This document shows, one piece after another, positions 6,990 to 15,019 of a stretch of 25,472 nucleotides of DNA. Within the stretch, counting starts at the first letter, position 1. Each line of letters begins with the position of its first letter. The stretch spans positions 1-25,472 of the forward strand of contig JBLJBF010000206.1 of NCBI GenBank assembly GCA_047637855.1, read 5' to 3'. This DNA comes from Pseudoflavonifractor sp047637855 (GTDB lineage: Bacteria > Bacillota > Clostridia > Oscillospirales > Oscillospiraceae). Made by a program: the position numbers and the translations under genes. The notes beneath the pieces are model-generated. The model worked only from the letters and a program-made list of their open reading frames with translations, searched no databases and had not been told where the DNA came from.

Positions 6990-7340
6990 TTGATCGAGCT
7001 CGACGAGAAGAAACGCATCATACAGGAATTCGTCCCCGGCAAGCAGGTCACGCTGGCCCATGTCATCGCCAATCCCAACCTGGACCTGTACGCCAAGCTG
7101 GGCCTGATTGACGCGGCGGGGGCCATCGGCATCTTCACCATCACGCCCAGCGAGGCCGCCATGATTGCCGCCGACGTGGCGACGAAGGCGGCCAGTGTCT
7201 CCATTGGCTTTGTAGACCGGTTTAACGGTTCGCTGGTCATCACGGGGGACGTGTCCGCCGTGCAGGCGGCCCTTGCCGAGGTCATGAACGTCCTGTGCGT
7301 GTCCATGGGCTTTGCCTCGGCCCCCATCACAAAGACCTGA
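6990..7340 (+). CDS. eutS: Ethanolamine microcompartment shell protein EutS
   Basis: Circularly permuted BMC-domain shell hexamer subunit that forms facet tiles of the ethanolamine microcompartment. The 116-residue product aligns along its whole length with EutS: IIQEFVPGKQVTLAH near the N-terminus, then DAAGAIGIFTITPSE and SIGFVDRF. The start is a TTG giving MIELDEKKR, with AAGGGG about 9 nt upstream; the frame is open further upstream but runs through the terminator and promoter. It is the first gene of the main operon and ends 2 nt before eutP. Confidence 0.93.
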   Translation: MIELDEKKRIIQEFVPGKQVTLAHVIANPNLDLYAKLGLIDAAGAIGIFTITPSEAAMIAADVATKAASVSIGFVDRFNGSLVITGDVSAVQAALAEVMNVLCVSMGFASAPITKT

Positions 7341-7342
7341 GC

Positions 7343-7786
7343 ATGGAGAAAAAAAAGCGCATTATCCTCATCGGCCGCTCGGCCGCGGGAAAGACTACCC
7401 TGTGCCAGCGCATTAACAACGAGGAGCTGCGCTACCGCAAGACCCAGACGGTGCAGATCGTCAACCAGAGCATGATCGACACACCGGGTGAATATTTGGA
7501 GCGCCGCTATTTCCGCGGCGCGCTCATGGTGACCGCGACGGATGCGGACATCATCGTACTGGTGCAGGACGCGACGGAAGACGGGAGCATGTTCCCGCCC
7601 GCGTATACCAGCTCTTTCGCAAAACCCTCTGTGGGCGTTGTGACAAAGGAGGACCTTGCCATGCCGCAGCAGGTGGAGCACGCGAAGGCATACCTGAAGG
7701 CGGCGGGCGCGGGCGAGATCTTTGTCGTCAGCAGTCTCACGGGCGAGGGCGTGGACGCGCTGGTCAGGCACCTGGATTTTCTCTGA
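7343..7786 (+). CDS. eutP: Ethanolamine utilization GTPase-like / acetate kinase EutP
   Basis: Small P-loop protein of the EutP/PduV group. EutP has been reported to have acetate kinase activity, and PduV-type members associate with the shell. The 147-residue product has the Walker A motif GRSAAGKTT right after the N-terminus, a DTPGEY switch-like motif (the DxxG position), and TKED in place of the NKxD base-recognition motif. ATG 7343 gives MEKKKRIILIG, the family start; in-frame codons upstream overlap eutS. No clear ribosome binding site precedes it, so translational coupling to eutS is likely. Confidence 0.9.
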   Translation: MEKKKRIILIGRSAAGKTTLCQRINNEELRYRKTQTVQIVNQSMIDTPGEYLERRYFRGALMVTATDADIIVLVQDATEDGSMFPPAYTSSFAKPSVGVVTKEDLAMPQQVEHAKAYLKAAGAGEIFVVSSLTGEGVDALVRHLDFL

Positions 7787-7803
7787 AGTCAGGAGGGGAC
7801 CGC

Positions 7804-8388
7804 ATGGACAAAGCCGAGCTCCGCGTGATCATCGCGGACGACGAACCGATTACCAGAATGGACCTGAAGGAGCTGCTGACCGGGGAGGGCTACACCGTGC
7901 TCACCGAGGTGTCGGACGGGTTCGACGCGGTGGAGAACTGTAAGCTCTTCCGCCCCGATCTGGTGCTTCTGGATATCAAAATGCCTTTTCTGGACGGCCT
8001 GTCGGCCGCCAAGATCATCTATGAGGAAGATCTGGCCGACACCATCATTATGCTCACCGCATACAGCGAGCGGGAGTTTATCGATCAGGCCAAGGACTAC
8101 GGGGTGGGCGGCTATCTGGTGAAGCCCATCGACGAGAAGTCGCTGGTTCCCAACATCGAGCTGGCGGTGGCCCGCAGCAAAGAGATGAAGCGGCTGCGCA
8201 AGGATATGGCGAAGGTCACCGAGCGGCTGGAAAATCGCAGCATTATTGAAAAGGCCAAGGGCCAGATCATGTCCGAGCAGAACATGACCGAGCAGGAGGC
8301 CTATGACTATATCAGAAAGCTCAGCCAGGTGAAGAATCTGTCCATGCGCCGGGTCGCCGAGATCATCCTTGTAAAGTGCGGGGCATAG
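7804..8388 (+). CDS. eutV: Response regulator with ANTAR RNA-binding domain EutV
   Basis: Antiterminator of the eut operon. On phosphorylation by EutW it binds two-hairpin RNA targets and prevents terminator formation. The 194-residue product has a receiver domain (about residues 5-125) with acidic pocket D12-D13, phospho-acceptor D57 (LLDIKMP), T85 and K107 (YLVKP). A helical linker follows, then a C-terminal ANTAR domain from about residue 135 with the characteristic KAKGQIM and AYDYIRK segments. AGGAGGGG lies just before ATG 7804. It is followed by eutW after 3 nt. The leaders of eutG, eutS and eutA contain matching RNA sites. Confidence 0.96.
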   Translation: MDKAELRVIIADDEPITRMDLKELLTGEGYTVLTEVSDGFDAVENCKLFRPDLVLLDIKMPFLDGLSAAKIIYEEDLADTIIMLTAYSEREFIDQAKDYGVGGYLVKPIDEKSLVPNIELAVARSKEMKRLRKDMAKVTERLENRSIIEKAKGQIMSEQNMTEQEAYDYIRKLSQVKNLSMRRVAEIILVKCGA

Positions 8389-8391
8389 GCT

Positions 8392-9816
8392 ATGAACATC
8401 ATTTGGCAATTATGCAGGAAGTACACCGACCTCTCCGATGAGGATATCCAGATCATCGAGAATATGTCCAGCATTCTCCAGCCCCTGGCCAATTTGGAGG
8501 ACGCCGACATCTTTATCGACTGCCCCGGGCGGGACGGGGACGCCATCGTGGTGGCCGAGGCAAAGCCGGCCGACGTGCCGTCCTCCTATAAGAAGACCGT
8601 GGTGGGCCTGCTGGCCAAGCCCGAGAACGAGCCCGCCGTGGCCCGGTCCCTGCGGCTGGGGGTGGGCACCAAGCAGATGAAGGCCATCACCCAGGAAAAC
8701 GGCAGCACCATCCAGTCGGTGGAGCCCATCCGCAACGGAACCCGCATCATCGGTGTGCTCATCCGGGAGAAGCGGGTTGACGAGCAGCGGCAGGTCAGCG
8801 AGCGCATCCACTTCTCCCAGCAGAGCTTTGAGACCATTGCCAACGCCTTGGCCCACATGGTTTCGGACAACAACTGGCTGACCGAGTGCATTGACGAGGC
8901 CCTGCTCATGGTAAACCACGACGGACTGGTGACCTTCCGCAACTCCCTGGCCCGGGACCTCTACCAGACCCTGGGCTACATAGAAGACGTACTGGGCCAG
9001 CCCTACGCCAACCTCCGGCTGGTGAACGCCGAGTCGGGCTCCGAGGAGCTGGGCGGCTATTCCTACGTGGAGACCACCGTGGGCCGCAAGGTGCTCAACA
9101 TCAAGCGCATCCAGCTGGATGCGCCCGATATGGCCTTTGCCGTCATCATGCGGGATGTGACCTGGCGGCGGGAGCAGGAGAAGGCCCTGATCCTAAAGTC
9201 GGTGGCCATCAAGGAGATGCACCACCGGGTAAAGAACAATCTCCAGACCATTGCCAGCCTCCTGCGGCTGCAGATGCGCCGCACGGACAGCGAGGAGACG
9301 CGCCAGGTGCTGGGCGAGAGCATGAACCGCATCCTCTCCATCGCCAGCACCCACGAGCTGCTGGCCCAGAGCGGCGTGGACGAGGTCATGATCGGCGAGG
9401 TCATCCTCAACATTAAAAACAACACCATGCGCTACTTCGCAAATCCCCACTGCCGGGTGAGCATCACGCTGGAGGGGGACGATTTTAAGGTGGATTCCGA
9501 CATCGCCACCAACGTGGCGCTCATCATCAACGAGCTGCTGCAAAACTCCCTGAAATACGCCTTTCAGCACCTTGAAGTCGGACAGGTCCGCATTGTGGTG
9601 CGCCAGGGGGAGCTGTACTCCTGCATTCAGGTGATCGACAACGGCGGCGGATTTGATGTGAACAACACCGAGCAAAACCGCCTTGGCCTGTCCATCGTGC
9701 AGACCCTGGTGAAGGATAAGCTGCGGGGCGTGCTGGAAATCGAGTCCGGCCCCGAGGGGACCTGTGCCACCTTTGACTTTAAAAACCAAATTATTGAGGC
9801 CGCCGACGTGACGTAG
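8392..9816 (+). CDS. eutW: Ethanolamine sensor histidine kinase EutW
   Basis: Soluble sensor kinase that autophosphorylates in response to ethanolamine and passes phosphate to EutV. The 474-residue product has an N-terminal sensor module (about 1-150; H_kinase_N type), a PAS-like segment (about 165-260), the HisKA_2 dimerisation box EMHHRVKNNLQT with probable phospho-histidine H278, and a HATPase_c domain with N-box ELLQNSLKYA and DNGGGFD. There is no membrane segment, consistent with sensing cytosolic ethanolamine. The start lies 3 nt after the eutV stop, so the pair is translationally linked. Confidence 0.95.
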   Translation: MNIIWQLCRKYTDLSDEDIQIIENMSSILQPLANLEDADIFIDCPGRDGDAIVVAEAKPADVPSSYKKTVVGLLAKPENEPAVARSLRLGVGTKQMKAITQENGSTIQSVEPIRNGTRIIGVLIREKRVDEQRQVSERIHFSQQSFETIANALAHMVSDNNWLTECIDEALLMVNHDGLVTFRNSLARDLYQTLGYIEDVLGQPYANLRLVNAESGSEELGGYSYVETTVGRKVLNIKRIQLDAPDMAFAVIMRDVTWRREQEKALILKSVAIKEMHHRVKNNLQTIASLLRLQMRRTDSEETRQVLGESMNRILSIASTHELLAQSGVDEVMIGEVILNIKNNTMRYFANPHCRVSITLEGDDFKVDSDIATNVALIINELLQNSLKYAFQHLEVGQVRIVVRQGELYSCIQVIDNGGGFDVNNTEQNRLGLSIVQTLVKDKLRGVLEIESGPEGTCATFDFKNQIIEAADVT

Positions 9817-9833
9817 CGCCGGAGGCGAAAAAA

Positions 9834-9847
9834 GAGCGATGCAGCTC
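9834..9847 (+). promoter_or_regulatory. ANTAR-type hexaloop hairpin in the eutA leader
   Basis: Arms GAGC (9834-9837) and GCTC (9844-9847) around loop GATGCA, the same loop as the first hairpin of the eutS leader. Its 3' arm is part of the following terminator. I see no second hexaloop hairpin upstream; the nearest stem, CGCC/GGCG, has a three-base loop. Confidence 0.6.
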
Positions 9848-9887
9848 GGATGCGGGGGGTTCCCCTGCGCCCGGGCTGCTTTTTTTG
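9841..9887 (+). terminator. Regulated intrinsic terminator between eutW and eutA
   Basis: GCAGC (9841-9845) pairs with GCTGC (9875-9879), with an inner GC-rich stem GCGGGG/CCCTGC and a run of Ts (9880-9887). It lies inside the operon with no promoter of its own visible, so it separates the regulator genes from the catabolic and shell genes. Confidence 0.8.
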
Positions 9888-9917
9888 CTCCACCGACTTT
9901 GAAAGCGGGTGAGTCCT

Positions 9918-11348
9918 TTGCACGAGGTAATTTTATCAGTCGGCATTGATATCGGTACTTCTACCACGCAGCTGATTTTCAGCCGCCTGACCATCGAAAA
10001 CCGGGCTACCAGCTACACCGTGCCCCGGATCGACATCGTGGACAAGGAGGTCATCTACCGCAGCAAGATCTACTTTACTCCCCTCAAGTCGGCCACCGAG
10101 ATCGACGCCGAGGCCGTCAAGGCCATCGTCCGGGAGGAGTACCGGGCCGCGGGCATGCGCCCGGCCGACCTGCGCACAGGCGCCGTCATCATCACGGGCG
10201 AGACCGCCCGGAAGGAGAACGCCAACGAGGTGCTGGCCGCCCTCAGCGACCTGGCGGGGGACTTTGTGGTGGCCACGGCGGGACCCGACCTGGAATCGGT
10301 CCTCTCGGCCAGAGGGGCGGGAGCCGACGGCATTTCCAAGGAGCGGCGCATGGCGGTGGCCAACCTGGACGTGGGGGGCGGCACCAGCAACATCGCCCTC
10401 TATGAAACGGGCAACCTGCGGGGGACCTGCTGTCTGGATATCGGCGGGCGGCTCATCAAAGTGGAACACGGCAATCTCACCTACATCTACCCCAAGATAC
10501 AGGCCCTGGCCGGAGCCCACGGCATTTCCATCGCGGTGGGAGACCGGGCCGACCCGGAGAAGCTCTACTCCGTCTGCCGCCTTATGGCGGCCCAGCTGGC
10601 CCAGGCCCTGCATCTGGCCCCGCCCGATCCTCAGCACCCGGGGCTTTACACCAACGCCGGCAAACCCCTGCCCGCCATACCCAAGGTTCAGGCGGTGACC
10701 TACTCGGGCGGCGTGGCCGATTGCGTATACCAGGCAATGGAGGGCGACCTCTTCCGCTACGGGGACATCGGCGTGCTGCTGGGCAAAGCCATCCGGGAGA
10801 ACCCGGACCTGGGCAAGGTGGAGCGCTGCCAGGCCGTGGAGACCATCCGGGCCACGGTGGTGGGCGCGGGGACCCACACCACCGAGGTCAGCGGCAGCAC
10901 CATCCGGTACGACCGGAGGGACCTCCCCCTCAAAAACGTCCCCATTCTCAAAGTGTCCGAGGAGGAAGAAGCGTCGCTGGAGACGCTGAAAGCCTCTATT
11001 CTCCACCAGATGCCGCTGTACATGCCCGAGGGCCAGGTGGAACAGATCGCCATCGCCTTTACCGGACGAAACCGTACGAGCTTTGCGGACGTTCAGGCCC
11101 TGGCGGCGGCCATTACAGAGAGCACGAAGGAGGTGATTTCGAGCAAGTATCCCTTGGTCCTTGTGGTGGAAAGCGATATCGGCAAAGTTTTGGGCAACGC
11201 ACTCAACGTTCTGCTGCAGCACGAAAAGAGCATTATCTGCATCGACGGCATCAAGACTCTCAGCGGTGACTACATCGATATCGGCGAGCCCATCGCGGGC
11301 GGGCAGGTCCTGCCCGTCGTGATCAAGACCTTGATCTTCAATTCCTAG
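9918..11348 (+). CDS. eutA: Ethanolamine ammonia-lyase reactivating factor EutA
   Basis: Actin/Hsp70-fold ATPase that exchanges damaged cobalamin in ethanolamine ammonia-lyase for fresh AdoCbl. The product is 476 residues from the TTG at 9918. The phosphate-1 loop SVGIDIGTSTTQLIF is at the N-terminus, followed by a second nucleotide-binding motif NLDVGGGTSNIALYE and the family segment VTYSGGVADCV. TTG 9918 is preferred because AAGCGGGTGA (close to the full anti-Shine-Dalgarno complement) ends 5 nt before it and the N-terminus then matches relatives. GTG 9909 is in frame but overlaps that site. Confidence 0.93.
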   Translation: MHEVILSVGIDIGTSTTQLIFSRLTIENRATSYTVPRIDIVDKEVIYRSKIYFTPLKSATEIDAEAVKAIVREEYRAAGMRPADLRTGAVIITGETARKENANEVLAALSDLAGDFVVATAGPDLESVLSARGAGADGISKERRMAVANLDVGGGTSNIALYETGNLRGTCCLDIGGRLIKVEHGNLTYIYPKIQALAGAHGISIAVGDRADPEKLYSVCRLMAAQLAQALHLAPPDPQHPGLYTNAGKPLPAIPKVQAVTYSGGVADCVYQAMEGDLFRYGDIGVLLGKAIRENPDLGKVERCQAVETIRATVVGAGTHTTEVSGSTIRYDRRDLPLKNVPILKVSEEEEASLETLKASILHQMPLYMPEGQVEQIAIAFTGRNRTSFADVQALAAAITESTKEVISSKYPLVLVVESDIGKVLGNALNVLLQHEKSIICIDGIKTLSGDYIDIGEPIAGGQVLPVVIKTLIFNS

Positions 11349-11377
11349 AACGAAAGGCATACGAGAGGTGAAGTAAC

Positions 11378-12748
11378 GTGATTCTAAAAACGAAACTGTT
11401 CGGCCATGTCTATGAGTTCAAGTCCATCCGTGAAGTTATGGCAAAGGCCAACGAGGAAAAATCGGGCGACAAGCTGGCAGGCATTGCCGCCGAATCCGCC
11501 GAGGAGCGCGTCGCCGCCAAGGTGGTACTTTCCCACCTGACGCTGAACGACCTGCGCAACAGCCCCGCCGTCCCCTATGAGGAGGACGAGGTGACCCGCA
11601 TCATTCAGGACGCGGTCAACGAGACCATTTTCAACGATTACAAGAACATGACGGTGGCCGAGTTCCGCGAGTGGCTGCTGGATGTGCGCACCACGACCGA
11701 CATGATCCGCCGGGCCTCGCGGGGGCTTACCAGCGAGATCGTGGCCGGCGTGTGCAAGCTCATGAGCAACCTGGACCTCATCTATGCGGCCAAGAAGATG
11801 CGGGTGACCGCCCACTGCAACACCACCATCGGTCTGCCCGGCACCTTCTCGGCCCGCCTCCAGCCCAACCACACCACCGACGACCCCAAGGGCATTATCG
11901 CCTCGGTCATGGAGGGCTTCTCGCTGGGCTGCGGCGACGCCGTGCTGGGCCTGAACCCGGTGGACGACAGCGTGGAGAGCGTGGCCCGCATCCTGAAGAT
12001 GTTTGACGAGTTTAAACACAAGTGGGAGATCCCCACCCAGATCTGTGTGCTGGCCCACGTCACCACCCAGACTGCCGCCGCCCAGAAATTCGGCGCGCCC
12101 ATGGACCTGATGTTCCAGTCTATCGCGGGCAGCCAGAAGGGCAACGAGGCCTTCGGCCTGACCGCCGAGATGCTGGACGAGGGCAAGGCAACCATGCTCT
12201 CCCGGGGCTCTTCCACCGGGCCTAACGTGATGTACTTCGAGACCGGGCAGGGCTCCGAGCTGTCCTCCGAGGCCCACCACGGCTGGGACCAGGTGACCAT
12301 GGAGGCCCGCTGCTACGGCTTTGCCAAACGGTATAACCCCTTCCTGGTGAACACCGTCGTCGGGTTTATCGGCCCCGAGTACCTGTACGACTCCAAGCAG
12401 GTCACCCGCGCCGGTCTGGAGGACCATTTCATGGGCAAGCTCACCGGCATCTCCATGGGCTGCGACGCCTGCTACACCAACCATATGAAGACCGACCAGA
12501 ACGACATCGAGAACCTGGCCACTCTGCTGGTGGCCGCGGGCTGCAACTACATCATGGGCGTGCCCCAGGGCGACGACTGCATGCTGATGTACCAGTGCAC
12601 GGGCTACCACGAGGCGGCCGCCCTGCGCGAGGTGTTCGGCCTGCGTCCCATCCATGAGTTCGATATGTGGCTGGAGAAGATGGGCTTCTCCGAGAACGGC
12701 AGGCTGACCCCCAAGGCGGGCGACGCTTCCGTATTTTTGAAGAGATAG
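11378..12748 (+). CDS. eutB: Ethanolamine ammonia-lyase large subunit EutB
   Basis: Catalytic TIM-barrel subunit of the AdoCbl-dependent lyase that converts ethanolamine to acetaldehyde and ammonia in the microcompartment lumen. The 456-residue product aligns end to end with the enterobacterial enzyme. Active-site segments are conserved: GTFSARLQPN (the R160 and Q162 equivalents), YFETGQGSELS (E287 equivalent) and MGCDACYTNH (D362 equivalent). It starts at GTG 11378 after GAGAGGTGA. The next gene, eutC, begins 15 nt downstream and encodes the partner subunit. Confidence 0.98.
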   Translation: MILKTKLFGHVYEFKSIREVMAKANEEKSGDKLAGIAAESAEERVAAKVVLSHLTLNDLRNSPAVPYEEDEVTRIIQDAVNETIFNDYKNMTVAEFREWLLDVRTTTDMIRRASRGLTSEIVAGVCKLMSNLDLIYAAKKMRVTAHCNTTIGLPGTFSARLQPNHTTDDPKGIIASVMEGFSLGCGDAVLGLNPVDDSVESVARILKMFDEFKHKWEIPTQICVLAHVTTQTAAAQKFGAPMDLMFQSIAGSQKGNEAFGLTAEMLDEGKATMLSRGSSTGPNVMYFETGQGSELSSEAHHGWDQVTMEARCYGFAKRYNPFLVNTVVGFIGPEYLYDSKQVTRAGLEDHFMGKLTGISMGCDACYTNHMKTDQNDIENLATLLVAAGCNYIMGVPQGDDCMLMYQCTGYHEAAALREVFGLRPIHEFDMWLEKMGFSENGRLTPKAGDASVFLKR

Positions 12749-12763
12749 GAGGGGGCATACAAG

Positions 12764-13645
12764 ATGGACGAGAAAGATCTGAGAAGCATCATCGAGCAGG
12801 TACTCAGCGAGATGAATGTGTCGGGCGTTTCGGCCCCCGCCGCCGCGGCACCCACGGCGGCCCAGCCCTCCCAGGTGGAGGACGGCTGCATCCCCGATAT
12901 CACCGAGGTGGATATCCGCAAGCAGTACTTAGTGGAGAACCCCGAGCACGGCGAGGAGTATGCCGAGCTCAAGTTCAACGCACCCTGCCGCCTGGGCATC
13001 GGCAAGGCGGGCGCCCGCTATAAGACCGAGCCCCAGCTCCAGTTCCGCGCCGCCCACTCGGCCGCTCAGGACGCCGTCTTCAGCGATGTGGACGCCGAGT
13101 TCGTGGCCAAGATGGGCCTGTGGACCGTCCAGACCCAGTGCGAGAGCAAGGACGTCTATCTGACCCGCCCCGACCTGGGCCGCAAGCTCAGCCCCGAAGC
13201 CGTGGCCACCATTAAGGAGAAGTGCAAGAAGAACCCCACCGTCCAGGTCTACGTGGCCGACGGCCTGTCGGCCGCCGCCGTGGCGGCCAACGTGGGCGAC
13301 CTGCTGCCCGCCATTCTGCAGGGCCTGCAGAGCTATAAGATCGACGTGGGCACCCCCTTCTTCGTGAAGTACGGCCGGGTGGGCGTGATGGATGAGATCT
13401 CCGAGCTGCTGGGCGCCGACGTTACCTGCACCCTCATCGGCGAGCGGCCGGGCCTTATCACCGCCGAGTCCATGTCGGCCTACATCGCCTACAAGGCCAC
13501 CGTGGGCATGCCCGAGGCGCGGCGCACCGTGGTCTCCAACATCCACCGCCAGGGCACCATCCCCGCCGAGGCGGGCGCCCATATCGCTGAGATCATCAAG
13601 ATCATGCTGGAGAAAAAGGCCAGCGGCACCGATTTGAAACTGTAA
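12764..13645 (+). CDS. eutC: Ethanolamine ammonia-lyase small subunit EutC
   Basis: Small subunit that completes the cobalamin-binding site of the lyase. The 293-residue product has an N-terminal amphipathic helix (DEKDLRSIIEQVLSEMN) and an Ala/Pro linker (to about residue 45), the region that directs the enzyme into the compartment in known EutC proteins. The core follows, with VYLTRPDLGRKL, VYVADGLSAAAV, VGTPFFVKYGRV and LIGERPGL. GGAGGGGG lies just upstream of ATG 12764. Confidence 0.97.
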   Translation: MDEKDLRSIIEQVLSEMNVSGVSAPAAAAPTAAQPSQVEDGCIPDITEVDIRKQYLVENPEHGEEYAELKFNAPCRLGIGKAGARYKTEPQLQFRAAHSAAQDAVFSDVDAEFVAKMGLWTVQTQCESKDVYLTRPDLGRKLSPEAVATIKEKCKKNPTVQVYVADGLSAAAVAANVGDLLPAILQGLQSYKIDVGTPFFVKYGRVGVMDEISELLGADVTCTLIGERPGLITAESMSAYIAYKATVGMPEARRTVVSNIHRQGTIPAEAGAHIAEIIKIMLEKKASGTDLKL

Positions 13646-13666
13646 GAAGTAGGGAGGATAACTACC

Positions 13667-14317
13667 ATGAAAAGAGATCCATTACCCGCACACGTCCTGG
13701 CGACCAGACTGATCCCCAATGTCTCCCCCGACATGGCGAAGGAGTTCGGCCTCGCCCCTGACCAGAAGTCTCTGGCCATCATCACCACCGACTGCGACGA
13801 CGTGACCTACACCGCCCTGGACGAGGCCACCAAGAAGGCCGATGTCAAGGTGGTCTATGCCAAGAGCTTTTATGCCGGCGCCGCCAACGCCAACACCAAG
13901 CTGGCCGGCGAGATCATCGGCATTCTGGCCGGGCCCAACCCCGCCGAGGTCCGCGCTGGGCTGGAAGCCTGCGTTGACACCGTCGAGAACGTAGCCCACT
14001 TCATCTCGGCCAATGACGACGACTCCATCCCCTACTACGCCCACTGCATCTCCCGTACCGGCTCCTACCTGTCCGCGGGCGCGGGCATCCAGGAGGGCGA
14101 GGCCCTGGCCTATCTCATCGCCCCCCCGCTGGAGGCCATGTATGCCGTCGATGCCGCGCTGAAGGCCGCCGACGTGCGTATGTGCGTGCTGTACTCCCCG
14201 CCTTCCGAGACCAACTTCGGTGGCGCGCTGCTCACCGGCAGCCAGTCCGCCTGCAAGTCGGCCTGCGACGCCTTCGCCGCCGCTGTCGAGTCCGTCGCCG
14301 ACCAGCCCAGGATCTGA
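13667..14317 (+). CDS. eutL: Microcompartment shell protein EutL (tandem BMC, trimer)
   Basis: Shell protein with two circularly permuted BMC domains in one chain. It forms pseudohexameric trimers whose pore can open and close and to which ethanolamine is known to bind. The 216-residue product matches EutL in length and in segments such as LAIITTDCDDVTYTALDEAT, AGPNPAEVRAGL, and the C-terminal LLTGSQSACKSACDAF. GGGAGGAT precedes the ATG. The stop is followed by a stable hairpin (14335-14353). Confidence 0.96.
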   Translation: MKRDPLPAHVLATRLIPNVSPDMAKEFGLAPDQKSLAIITTDCDDVTYTALDEATKKADVKVVYAKSFYAGAANANTKLAGEIIGILAGPNPAEVRAGLEACVDTVENVAHFISANDDDSIPYYAHCISRTGSYLSAGAGIQEGEALAYLIAPPLEAMYAVDAALKAADVRMCVLYSPPSETNFGGALLTGSQSACKSACDAFAAAVESVADQPRI

Positions 14318-14334
14318 CGGCAGGGACGCACGCA

Positions 14335-14353
14335 CCCCGCGGTGACCGCGGGG
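14335..14353 (+). other. Intercistronic hairpin between eutL and the eutK-like gene
   Basis: CCCCGCGG and CCGCGGGG around a TGA loop, a perfect 8-bp GC stem without a T-run. It is more likely an RNA-stability or processing element than a terminator. Confidence 0.6.
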
Positions 14354-14372
14354 ACGACGAACGGAGGTACTT

Positions 14373-14954
14373 ATGAAGGCATTGGGTATGATCGAAACCC
14401 TGGGTCTGGTAGCCGCCATCGAGGCGGCCGACGCCATGCTGAAGGCCGCCAACGTCACCCTCTCCTGTAAGGAGCAGGTGGGCGGCGGGCTTGTTACCGT
14501 CATGGTCCGGGGGGACGTGGGGGCCGTCAAGGCGGCCACCGACGCGGGCGCGGCCGCCGCAGAGCGGGTGGGTCAGCTCGTCTCGGTCCATGTCATCCCC
14601 AGGCCCCACGCGGAGCTGGAGGACCTGCTGGCAGGACCCGGCCCCGCGCCCGAACCGGAGCCGGGCCCCACGCCGGACCCCGGGGCGGAGCCCGAATCCG
14701 AGCTTGAGCCGGAGCATGAGCCCGAGCCTACGCCCGAGCCGGAGTTTGCGCCCGAGCCCCCCGCATCCGCCGAGGCCGAGGAGGTTTTGGATCTCTCCGC
14801 CCTTACCGACGGGGACCTGGAGGGGATGCCGGTGGTCAAACTGCGGACGGTAGCCCGGCAGATGGGCCTTGTCAGCATGACCCGCAAGGAGATCCGCTTT
14901 GCCAAGAAGGAGGAGCTTCTCTGCGCCATTCGGGAGGCCCGGAGAGACTGCTGA
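14373..14954 (+). CDS. eutK: EutK-like shell protein: BMC domain, acidic Pro/Glu linker, Rho_N/SAP-like C-terminus
   Basis: Residues 1-85 are a BMC domain almost identical to the two EutM copies of this cluster (MKALGMIETLGLVAAIEAAD). Residues 88-135 are a low-complexity linker of Pro-Glu repeats. Residues 141-193 (DLEGMPVVKLRTVARQMGL, then a basic RKEIRFAKKEELLCAI) look like a short LEM/SAP/Rho N-terminal helical motif of the kind that binds nucleic acid. Enterobacterial EutK also carries an extra C-terminal domain (helix-turn-helix type), so the name is by analogy in architecture. The C-terminal tail would project from the facet. It is flanked on both sides by hairpins. The BMC part is certain; the tail assignment is an inference from the pattern. 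Confidence 0.85.
   Translation: MKALGMIETLGLVAAIEAADAMLKAANVTLSCKEQVGGGLVTVMVRGDVGAVKAATDAGAAAAERVGQLVSVHVIPRPHAELEDLLAGPGPAPEPEPGPTPDPGAEPESELEPEHEPEPTPEPEFAPEPPASAEAEEVLDLSALTDGDLEGMPVVKLRTVARQMGLVSMTRKEIRFAKKEELLCAIREARRDC
14535..14572 (+). repeat. Block identical in three BMC genes (38 bp)
   Basis: The same 38 bases occur at 14535-14572, 16732-16769 and 17058-17095, in the segment coding for ATDAGAAAAERVG. Outside this block the three BMC coding stretches are also highly similar, including at synonymous sites. Confidence 0.85.
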
Positions 14955-14965
14955 CCGGGCATAGT

Positions 14966-15004
14966 CTTGCGGCGATGCGCCCCCGGGCGTGACCGCCGCG
15001 CAAG
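14966..15004 (+). other. Intercistronic hairpin before eutE
   Basis: CTTGC-GGCG (14966-14974) pairs with CGCC and GCAAG (14994-15004) with a 2-nt bulge, and an inner GCGCCC/GGGCGT pairing is possible. There is no T-run. It ends about 15 nt before the eutE start. Confidence 0.5.
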
Positions 15005-15019
15005 GAATGGAGAATCATT

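Noticed and set aside
9936..11360. 474-residue minus-strand frame opposite eutA
   Set aside because: Shadow of the eutA frame, no family features.
14640..14770. Possible short tandem repeat or CRISPR-like array
   Set aside because: It is an in-frame, irregular Pro/Glu-coding linker; no constant repeats and spacers.
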